The position numbers were made by a program, and so were the translations under genes. 64,000 nt of DNA. Origin: an uncultured Parabacteroides sp. (GTDB lineage: Bacteria; Bacteroidota; Bacteroidia; Bacteroidales; Tannerellaceae). The stretch lies in contig CALCST010000016.1 of assembly GCA_937894065.1 (NCBI GenBank), forward strand, positions 62,001-126,000, given 5' to 3'. Numbering within the stretch: position 1 is the stretch's first letter; each line of letters starts with the position of its first letter. Under the pieces are notes generated by a model that worked only from the letters and a program-made list of their open reading frames with translations, searched no databases and was not told the origin of the DNA. This document shows positions 57,300 to 64,000 of the stretch, one piece after another.

Positions 57300-57425
57300 A
57301 TTTTTGAGTTTTTATGTTTTTAAGTTTTTGAGTTTTTAAGTTTATAGTTGACGAGTTGACAAGGCTACAGGAAATAAGAATAATTTCCTTGTCAACTTGT
57401 TTCCTTGTCAACTTATCAACTTAAA
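57300..57425 (-). repeat. Repeat-family leader before the YebC gene
   Basis: Read on the minus strand: AAGTTGATAAGTTGACAAGG..., then ATTCTTATTTCCTGTAGCC (57381-57363), CTTGTCAACTCGTCAACT and AAACT-rich repeats, ending exactly before the start codon at 57299. It begins 5 bp after the pheT stop. Confidence 0.75.
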
Positions 57426-57429
57426 AAAT

Positions 57430-59892
57430 TTATCTCAGTGACGCTCCCAACTTCTGTTCCAGATTAGTCTGGATTTTCTTCATTATAGCATCAATCTGTT
57501 TGTCGTTAAGTGTCTTTGTTTCATCCTGAAGGAAGAAGCTGACAGCATAAGATTTTTTGCCCTGTGGCAAGTTCTTACCTTCGTAAACGTCGAACAACTC
57601 AACATTCTTCAACAGTTTACGTTCGCTTTCAGAAGCGATCTTCTGTATTTCAGCAAATGAAACAGACTTGTCGATAAGCAAAGCCAAGTCACGTTTAACA
57701 GCAGGGAATTTAGATATATCACTGAAAGTAACCTTGTTTTTCTTAGTTTCCTTCATCAATGCTGTCCATGACAATTCTGCAAAATAAACTTCACCTTCGA
57801 TGTCCATAGCTTTGGCAATCTTACGATTCACGATACCTAGTGTTCCCAGTGAACGGCCAGAAGCTGTTGTAATGCTCAAAGCTGAAGAATAGATATCGTT
57901 GCTAAGCTGTCCGAAAACAACTTTCTGCATATTTACGCCAAGGCGAGCAAGTATATTTTCAACATAAGCTTTCAATTCGTAAACTGAAGACTTTTCAGTT
58001 GGATGTGCCCAGCTGTTTTCTACACGGTTGCCATATACCCACAAACCAAGTTTGTAATCTTCGCTATATTCAGCAAGAACAACATCCTCTTTCTTGTTTT
58101 CTTTATTGAAATCGTAGCAGTTACCGAATTCAAAGAAACGGATATTGCTGTTCTTTCTCTTGATGTTATGCTCGATGCTTTCCAAACCACCAAACATCAA
58201 AGTCTGGCGCATGCAGTTCAAATCAGCACTAAGCGGATTCATAAGCATAACGCAGTGTGAAGCAGGATAAGTTGTCAATTCATCATAATATGCCGAGCGA
58301 GTCAGAGAGTTGTTCAGAATTTCGTTGAATCCACAACCGCAAAGCTGCTCTGAAATCAGATTCTGCATAGCATAGCTATGGTCTGTCGGTGTTTTATATG
58401 AAAGATTTGATTTCAAGCTGTCGCTGAATTCAATATTGTTATATCCGTAGATACGAAGAATATCTTCGATAACGTCAACATCTCTCTGAACGTCGATACG
58501 ATATACAGGAACGTCAACAGTAAGACCTTCTGCATCTTCTGAAACAATTTCCATTTCAAGGCTACCCAAGATACTTTTAACTGTCTCAACAGGAATTTCT
58601 TTTCCAATAAGAGTGTTAATCTTGTTATAAGTAACATTTACTCTATATGGAGAAACAGGATTTGGATATACATCCTGGATTTCACCAGTGATTGTACCTC
58701 CTGCAACTTCCTGAATCAATTTAGCTGCATACTTAAGTATATATAATGTAACATTCGGGTCAAGACCTCTTTCATAGCGGAATGAAGCATCAGTGTTCAA
58801 ACCGAAACGGCGTGCAGTCTTACGCACCCAAGTTGGGTGGAATGTAGCAGATTCAAGGAATACGTTTGTTGTAGTTTCAACAACACCTGAATCCAAACCA
58901 CCGAACACACCAGCAATACACATTGGCTCTTCAGTGTTGCATATCATAAGGTCGCGTGCAGTCAATGTACGTTCCACACCGTCCAATGTCACAAATTTTG
59001 TTCCTTCAACAGCTGATTTCACGATAACCTTGCCACCTTTGATTTTATCTGCATCAAAAGAGTGCAAAGGCTGTCCCATACCATGAAGTATATAGTTGGT
59101 AACGTCCACTACGTTGTTGATAGGACGAAGGCCAATCAGAGAAAGGCAGTTTTTCAACCAGTCCGGACTTTCCTTAACAGTTACGCCTTTGATAGTTACA
59201 CCAGAATATCTCAAACAAGCTTCAGTATTTTCCACTTCAACCTGAATACCCGGAGTATTGTCTTCAATACGGAATGAGTCAACTGATGGACGTTTAAGTT
59301 CTGCTTCTTTACCTGCTTGTTTCAGATAAGCAGCCAAGTCGCGTGCCACACCGAAGTGTGATGTAGCATCTACGCGGTTAGGAGTGATGTCCACTTCCAG
59401 AACGTAGTCGCTCTTTATATTATAATATTCTTTAGCCGGTGTTCCTACAACTGCATCTTGCGGAAGTACGATAATACCGTTATGGTCTGTACCGATACCG
59501 ATTTCGTCTTCAGCACAAATCATACCGTTTGATTCAACACCTCTCAGTTTTGATTTCTTGATAGTGAAGCATTCATCACCATCATAAAGTTTTGTACCGA
59601 TAGTAGCCACAACAACTTTCTGTCCTGCTGCTACATTAGGTGCACCGCAAACAATCTGAACAGGTTCTCCCTGTCCCAAATTAACGGTTGTTATATGCAT
59701 ATGGTCAGAGTTAGGATGCGGTTCGCAAGTTAGAACTTCACCGATAACTAAACCTTCCAAACCTCCTTTGATGGTTTGAACTTCTTCAACTCCGCCTGTT
59801 TCCAGACCGATTGATGTCAAGGCTGCAGCCACTTCTTCAGGCTGTAAATCAAAATCCAAATATTCTTTCAGCCAGTTATAAGAAATATTCAT
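57430..59892 (-). CDS. pheT: Phenylalanyl-tRNA synthetase beta subunit
   Basis: 820 residues, the normal bacterial length. In order: N-terminal core, EMAP-II-like tRNA-binding domain (residues about 40-155; CEPHPNSDHMHITTVNLGQG, VCGAPNVAAGQKVVVATIGT), B3/B4 editing domain (RPINNVVDVTNYILHGMGQP), B5 domain (about 405-475), catalytic-like domain, and C-terminal FDX-ACB anticodon-binding domain (FPAVKRDLALLIDKSVSFAE). It forms the heterotetramer with PheS, encoded elsewhere, and charges tRNA-Phe. Confidence 0.97.
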   Translation of the reverse strand: MNISYNWLKEYLDFDLQPEEVAAALTSIGLETGGVEEVQTIKGGLEGLVIGEVLTCEPHPNSDHMHITTVNLGQGEPVQIVCGAPNVAAGQKVVVATIGTKLYDGDECFTIKKSKLRGVESNGMICAEDEIGIGTDHNGIIVLPQDAVVGTPAKEYYNIKSDYVLEVDITPNRVDATSHFGVARDLAAYLKQAGKEAELKRPSVDSFRIEDNTPGIQVEVENTEACLRYSGVTIKGVTVKESPDWLKNCLSLIGLRPINNVVDVTNYILHGMGQPLHSFDADKIKGGKVIVKSAVEGTKFVTLDGVERTLTARDLMICNTEEPMCIAGVFGGLDSGVVETTTNVFLESATFHPTWVRKTARRFGLNTDASFRYERGLDPNVTLYILKYAAKLIQEVAGGTITGEIQDVYPNPVSPYRVNVTYNKINTLIGKEIPVETVKSILGSLEMEIVSEDAEGLTVDVPVYRIDVQRDVDVIEDILRIYGYNNIEFSDSLKSNLSYKTPTDHSYAMQNLISEQLCGCGFNEILNNSLTRSAYYDELTTYPASHCVMLMNPLSADLNCMRQTLMFGGLESIEHNIKRKNSNIRFFEFGNCYDFNKENKKEDVVLAEYSEDYKLGLWVYGNRVENSWAHPTEKSSVYELKAYVENILARLGVNMQKVVFGQLSNDIYSSALSITTASGRSLGTLGIVNRKIAKAMDIEGEVYFAELSWTALMKETKKNKVTFSDISKFPAVKRDLALLIDKSVSFAEIQKIASESERKLLKNVELFDVYEGKNLPQGKKSYAVSFFLQDETKTLNDKQIDAIMKKIQTNLEQKLGASLR

Positions 59893-59990
59893 TGCTATAT
59901 TGTATTTTATCTTTTAATCTATTGAGATTGGAGCAACTATCTGATAAATGTTTCATCACCGTTTTTACGATACGGTTTGTTGCTGATGGG

Positions 59991-59998
59991 CAAAGTTA
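59991..59998 (-). promoter_or_regulatory. -7 box upstream of pheT
   Basis: On the minus strand TAACTTTG matches TAnnTTTG, about 100 bp upstream of the pheT start. No clear -33 box is visible. Confidence 0.5.
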
Positions 59999-60074
59999 AA
60001 AATAATTATCGAAATTCCTTACAGACATAATGGTTATTTTATAGTAATGCTTTCTCTTTCATATGTTGGAGATG

Positions 60075-62510
60075 TTATAACTTTAGAACTTGTTTGCCGC
60101 TGTTAAGCTTATATTCTTTCCCTTTCCAGATAAAAGTACCTGATGTCTGCTGTGGCAGAGAAATCACCGCTTCTCCTTTATCCAAATTATAAGAAACCGA
60201 TATTTCTCCGTTTGGATGTGGAATAGAGCCGGAAACATTCCTTAGTTTGCCGAGTGCCGGTGAAATACGTACTTCCTTAAATCCAGGTGCTGCACTTTCA
60301 ATACCTAATATTATTCTATAGAATTCAATATTCGGACTTGCACCCCAAGCATGACAATCGGAACGCGAAGGTTCAGGCATTTCAGCCCATGTTGTCAGTC
60401 CAAGTGACATTTGATTTTCCCAAATCTGAAGATTGTCCAAAAGAGAATCACCCAAACCAGATTTCTCCAGAGCAAGATTCAGATAATATCTGAAATATAT
60501 TGTTGTTTGAATTAGAGACGAATCAGACAATGTTTTTTTCATTACTTCTTTAGCCTCATTCCCATTTGTCAATCCTGCAATTATTGCCAAAGCATTTACA
60601 TGCTGTGAAAAACTATTCTTTGAATATGTATCGGCAAATAAAGAACGCTCTTCAACCCAATATTTATTTCGGAAAGAATCTCTGATTTTCTGAGCAATAC
60701 CGGAATAATGTTCTCCCATGGCTTTTATACCAATCGCTTGTTCCATTTCAGAAACAGCATCCAATGCCATGATATACATTAAGTCCTGGAACGCTGAATT
60801 TCCCCCGTCCTTTTCTCTTATAGGTTCACCATAATCAAAACCTTTTGCCCAGTCAGCAAAGAACCAGTGAGGCACATAATCCAGACTATAGTCCGGCTTC
60901 AACCATTGCTCATACCATGCAAGTACGTTTCTGTAAGCAGGAAGCAGAGTTTTCATATAGTTCTCGTCACCACGCATCATCCAATAGTCGTGTCCCATAC
61001 AAATCCACCATAGAGAGAACGACGAAATAAACTGATGTACGTAACTAGGATAGCGGCTCATGGTTATTCCTTCAGCAACCATTGACTGTCTGCCTTGTTC
61101 AATTACATTCTTCACCATGAAACTATCTCGCGTATTGTATAGAGAAATCATGGCTTGTATTCTTGTATCTCCGAAATATTGTAACTGTTCGTAATAAGGA
61201 CAGTCCATATATGTTTCATTTGCGCAAAGGCGGGCAGTTCTCCATCCGATATCTAGCATCTTTTCTAGTTTCTCAAATCCAGGAGCTGAGAATGATGTTT
61301 CGTTTCGGAAAGGATAAGCAGAGAAGGTGCTATAAATATCGTTTATGCTTAGAGGTTGGTCCTTTGTCGTTATACAAACTTCTACATATCTCCAAGTTCT
61401 CCACCATAATGGCGTAAATATTCTTTCATTTCCTCCATCCGGTATTATTTTGTCTTCATATCCGATAAACCTTTTGCCTTCAACTTCATTTCTGTTGCCT
61501 TTTGATGGAAGGCTATATGATTTTGTTGTGGATTGTTCATCATTGTTATATAGTGATTCAGCATATTTAATTATGATTTCAGCATCTTCGCCGCCACTGA
61601 AATTCATGGATAAATATCCGGTTGTAAGATTTCCTTGGTCTAAGAGTAATTTAACTGATTTGTTACCCGGTATCGTTAATTTCCCATTGCCGGAAATAAT
61701 ATTGTCCGAACATTCAATGCCTTCGGATTTTCTTATACTGCTGAATCTTTCTTTTTTCATTTCCATCTGAGGAATAGGACTTGGAACAAGCAATCGTTCC
61801 GGATAATCTCTGGCTCCTTTTATTGCACCTTCACGTCCTGTTACTGCCTTTTCCCATTTGGAATCATCATAATCAGTCTTTTCCCAACCATAAGGATATG
61901 CGTTCATATCAATTTCTTCACCAGGACCGGCAACATAATAACCCAAGACTTGCCAGTCCGTCCAAGGAGCATAGGCTTTATTTTCCAGACATAACCATCG
62001 GTTATCAGTATTTATGATAGTGTCTCTTTCAGAGTTCCCTTGAAGAATGAATCCTGTTTTATTAAGACTCATTTGGGCAACAGGCTTTTTATCTCCGTAA
62101 TTCCACACTACTGCAGCCAGAACATTTTTCCCTTTACACAGGAATTTGGAAATATCAACAGTCTCGAAATTCCAGTTATACACATCTCCTCGAGCCGGAC
62201 CTAACGATGCAAGATTACCGTTTACAAATAACTTGTATCTGTTGTCGGCTGAAACATGTATAATCATAGAGCTGGGAATCTCTTCCAGATTGAATGATTT
62301 ACGGAAATGATATATTCCGTAATCATTATTGGAAGCTCCAGGGTATGAAATCCATCGGGCAGCCCAAGGCTTTTCCAATAAATCAGGATTGATAATATTT
62401 TCATTGTAACCACTGATATGTCTTTGTGCATGGATTATATTTGCTACACACAGGCTTAAAATAAAAGCCATAACAAGTCTGCATTTTTTGAAGTATAGAT
62501 TGTCGGTCAT
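60075..62510 (-). CDS. Alpha-L-rhamnosidase (GH78-like)
   Basis: 811 residues with a signal peptide (KCRLVMAFILSLCVANIIHA). The N-terminal beta-sandwich domains contain RWISYPGASNNDYGIYHFRK and ILHVSADNRYKLFVNGNLASLG-like text. The (alpha/alpha)6 catalytic domain has DCPYYEQLQYFGDTRIQAM and the C-terminal TWAEMPEPSRSDCHAWGASP that is typical of GH78. It would release terminal L-rhamnose from plant or bacterial polysaccharides in the periplasm. No SusCD pair is nearby, so its full pathway is not visible here. Confidence 0.88.
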   Translation of the reverse strand: MTDNLYFKKCRLVMAFILSLCVANIIHAQRHISGYNENIINPDLLEKPWAARWISYPGASNNDYGIYHFRKSFNLEEIPSSMIIHVSADNRYKLFVNGNLASLGPARGDVYNWNFETVDISKFLCKGKNVLAAVVWNYGDKKPVAQMSLNKTGFILQGNSERDTIINTDNRWLCLENKAYAPWTDWQVLGYYVAGPGEEIDMNAYPYGWEKTDYDDSKWEKAVTGREGAIKGARDYPERLLVPSPIPQMEMKKERFSSIRKSEGIECSDNIISGNGKLTIPGNKSVKLLLDQGNLTTGYLSMNFSGGEDAEIIIKYAESLYNNDEQSTTKSYSLPSKGNRNEVEGKRFIGYEDKIIPDGGNERIFTPLWWRTWRYVEVCITTKDQPLSINDIYSTFSAYPFRNETSFSAPGFEKLEKMLDIGWRTARLCANETYMDCPYYEQLQYFGDTRIQAMISLYNTRDSFMVKNVIEQGRQSMVAEGITMSRYPSYVHQFISSFSLWWICMGHDYWMMRGDENYMKTLLPAYRNVLAWYEQWLKPDYSLDYVPHWFFADWAKGFDYGEPIREKDGGNSAFQDLMYIMALDAVSEMEQAIGIKAMGEHYSGIAQKIRDSFRNKYWVEERSLFADTYSKNSFSQHVNALAIIAGLTNGNEAKEVMKKTLSDSSLIQTTIYFRYYLNLALEKSGLGDSLLDNLQIWENQMSLGLTTWAEMPEPSRSDCHAWGASPNIEFYRIILGIESAAPGFKEVRISPALGKLRNVSGSIPHPNGEISVSYNLDKGEAVISLPQQTSGTFIWKGKEYKLNSGKQVLKL

Positions 62511-62641
62511 AATAATATGGTTTTTGAATTAAGATATTGCAATATACAATATTCTGCCTCGAAAGTCAATAGGAAGGATTTTATTTTTATAAAAGCGAGG
62601 TGATATTATTGAATTGAGTTTTGCTGGTTGCTCAATAAAAA

Positions 62642-62747
62642 AAGTTGACAAGAATTCAGAGGCAAGTTAACAAGGTCAAGTACATTCTACTTCGCACTTT
62701 ATTATCTAAGAACTCTTGTCAACTTGTCTCTAAATCTTTGTCAACTA
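62642..62747. repeat. CTTGTCAACT repeat copy with long inverted arms
   Basis: AAGTTGACAAGA (62642-62653) pairs perfectly with TCTTGTCAACTT (62714-62725); a further CTTTGTCAACT abuts the stop codon of the next gene (62748-62750). Interior parts also contain AAGTTAACAAGG. Confidence 0.7.
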
Positions 62748-63389
62748 TTATTTCCCTTTGTTATTCTTAGCTTCTCTTTTCTGATCTTCTCTGGCAAGAA
62801 GAACTACATTATATACGAAGTCTGTAATCCACTGTTCTGAATAACCAAGAGTTGCAGCATATTTACGTACGCTCCATGCAGCTTTCTGAACGCTAACGTC
62901 ATTCCATTCTGAACGAGTAAGTATTTCATGAACTGTTTTAGCTGTCTGGTTATAAAGCAACTTCTTCAACAGAAGGGCAAGGCGGAATTTCCATTGCATC
63001 AAGTTTCCAAGCAAACTGAACAAATCGTTGTTGAATCCTTGGAACATAAAGAAGTAGCTCTTTATATCATTCTGGTTCTTACAGCATTTCTTTACAGAAG
63101 CATCAATTTCTTTAAAGAATGATTCACTCAGACCATAATCCTGCATCAGCACTTTGCGAACCTTTGATTTTTCAGCAACACCAAGTTTATTGTTCTGTGT
63201 TGGTATTTTAAGCATACGCTTGAACAAAGCCATATCTGCAAGAATGTTCAAGTTTGTAACACCAAGGTTTACTGCCATTACAGCCTGATAATATACGCGG
63301 ACCAGTGATACGAATTCTTCAACAGAGCCTTTTATTTGTTCGTTATCCTGTTCCTTTTCTTTCTTGAAAAGTTTTGATATAAAATTCAT
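62748..63389 (-). CDS. Conserved hypothetical helical protein
   Basis: 213 residues, all helical and basic, with MNFISKLFKKEKEQDNEQIK at the start and AWSVRKYAATLGYSEQWITD near the end. There is no signal peptide, and the only strongly hydrophobic stretch (LLGNLMQWKFRLALLLKKLL) looks amphipathic. I do not recognise a family. It has its own canonical promoter (63418-63449) with the recurrent spacer and stands alone between murQ and the rhamnosidase gene, suggesting a chromosomal housekeeping rather than accessory gene. Confidence 0.7.
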   Translation of the reverse strand: MNFISKLFKKEKEQDNEQIKGSVEEFVSLVRVYYQAVMAVNLGVTNLNILADMALFKRMLKIPTQNNKLGVAEKSKVRKVLMQDYGLSESFFKEIDASVKKCCKNQNDIKSYFFMFQGFNNDLFSLLGNLMQWKFRLALLLKKLLYNQTAKTVHEILTRSEWNDVSVQKAAWSVRKYAATLGYSEQWITDFVYNVVLLAREDQKREAKNNKGK

Positions 63390-63417
63390 TGTGTATTATA
63401 ATTGTTAATTTTTTTTG

Positions 63418-63449
63418 CAAAGATAGTGAAAGGCGAGTGGAGAGCAAAA
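63418..63449 (-). promoter_or_regulatory. Promoter with recurrent spacer (helical protein gene)
   Basis: On the minus strand TTTTG (63449-63445), a 19-bp spacer (CTCTCCACTCGCCTTTCAC) and TATCTTTG (63425-63418). It is nearly identical to the promoter at 31697-31728 although the genes are unrelated. Confidence 0.8.
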
Positions 63450-63487
63450 TAAAAACTTGTTTTTGATTTTGCTATTCCGAGCCGCAC

Positions 63488-63524
63488 TCCTTGTCAACTC
63501 GTCTCTGAAGCCTTGTCAACTTCA
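63488..63524. repeat. CTTGTCAACT repeat copy after murQ
   Basis: TCCTTGTCAACTCGTCTCT followed by GAAGCCTTGTCAACTTC, 7 bp from the murQ stop, made of the same modules as the copies at 48001 and 50028. Confidence 0.7.
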
Positions 63525-63530
63525 AAGCAC

Positions 63531-64000
63531 TCACTGATTAACTCTCCATTCCCTGTGATATGAATCAATAGCCTCTTTCACTGAGCCATGCATAAGAAGC
63601 AATCTGTGTGCTTCTTCGTAATCAAGACCCAATTCCTCCATAAGCATGCGAGTTCCTCTGTCCACAAGTTTTTGGTTGCTGAGTTGCATATTTACCATTC
63701 GGTTTCCTTTCACTCTTCCAAGCTGTATCATTGTGGAAGTAGTAATCATATTCAGAACCATTTTCTGAGCCGTTCCACTTTTCATTCTCGTACTTCCGGT
63801 AACGAATTCAGGACCGACCACTGGTTCGATGGCTATATCAGCTTCGTGAGCCATTGGAGAATCAGGATTGCAAGCAATGGAAGCAGTAAGTATTCCATTC
63901 TTTCGTGCTTCTTGCAGGGCAGCAATCACATAAGGAGTAGTTCCGGATGCAGCAATACCAATCACTGTGTCATTTTTGTTAACTCCATGTGCTACTAGTT
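63531..64000 (-). CDS. murQ: N-acetylmuramic acid 6-phosphate etherase, C-terminal part (runs off window)
   Basis: The frame is open to the window edge (156 codons visible). It contains the end of the SIS sugar-phosphate domain (VIGIAASGTTPYVIAALQEA, EPVVGPEFVTGSTRMKSGTA) and the MurQ signature QKMVLNMITTSTMIQLGRVK. The enzyme cleaves the lactyl ether of MurNAc-6-phosphate during cell-wall recycling. It ends EAIDSYHREWRVNQ. The N-terminal half and upstream context are outside the window. Confidence 0.93.
   Translation of the reverse strand, partial: LVAHGVNKNDTVIGIAASGTTPYVIAALQEARKNGILTASIACNPDSPMAHEADIAIEPVVGPEFVTGSTRMKSGTAQKMVLNMITTSTMIQLGRVKGNRMVNMQLSNQKLVDRGTRMLMEELGLDYEEAHRLLLMHGSVKEAIDSYHREWRVNQ

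Overview
This window looks like a Bacteroidaceae chromosome (Bacteroides/Phocaeicola type) with a transposable, Mu-like prophage inserted in it. Several things support this. Promoters match the Bacteroides consensus (TTTG, about 19-21 bp, TAnnTTTG). Start sites are AT-rich and mostly lack Shine-Dalgarno sequences. The host genes are typical of the group: a branched-chain amino acid operon containing an acyl-ACP thioesterase, ribosomal protein S16 with an Ala/Lys-rich tail, and paired DUF6057/TolB-like genes. Base composition changes sharply near 23.8 kb, from GC-rich phage DNA on the left to AT-rich host DNA on the right.

Prophage (1 to about 23.8 kb; the far end lies outside the window). The repressor end is on the right. 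An S24-type repressor (22187-22924, +) faces a leftward early operon (22033 down to about 12.8 kb). That operon carries a DNA-binding protein, a MuA-like transposase, a MuB-like ATPase, a second P-loop ATPase, GemA/gp16-like and DUF3164-like proteins and several small zinc-ribbon or unknown proteins. Structural genes form two divergent blocks. The head block runs right (terminase, portal, MuF-type head protein, gpG-like and gp37-like proteins, 6084-12501). The protease/capsid/lysis/tail block runs left (5910 to 1: protease, major capsid, lysis-like proteins, sheath, tube, tail chaperone, tape measure). A canonical promoter and a 21-bp-period array of three palindromes lie between the blocks and could coordinate both. 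Two canonical -1 frameshift signals are visible: one in the tail assembly chaperone, as in many tailed phages, and one, less expected, at the portal/MuF junction.

Host DNA (about 23.8-64 kb), in order: an RND efflux operon in which the inner-membrane pump and outer-membrane channel are one 1531-residue reading frame; a tRNA nucleotidyltransferase-family gene; ilvD-ilvB-ilvN-thioesterase-ilvC, preceded by a leader peptide (11 of 19 residues Ile/Leu/Val) and a transcription attenuator; an oxidoreductase; rpsP; an MgtA-type Mg2+ ATPase with an outer-membrane protein, next to a two-component system whose likely binding array precedes mgtA; two tandem DUF6057 + TolB-like lipoprotein pairs; a tricorn-like S41 protease; a YebC family protein; pheT; an alpha-L-rhamnosidase; an unknown helical protein; and a partial murQ.

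Two kinds of repeat are not explained by the genes. (1) Intergenic arrays of degenerate near-palindromes have an exact 21- or 22-bp period (23894-23975, 31765-31846, 52847-52952; the phage array at 5970-6025 has similar geometry). (2) A dispersed repeat based on CTTGTCAACTTGTC occurs nine times in the host part. It usually sits just after stop codons, often can form hairpins, is part of an ~80-bp leader that precedes three unrelated start codons, and once lies inside a reading frame. No rRNA, tRNA, CRISPR array or classical insertion sequence was recognised.
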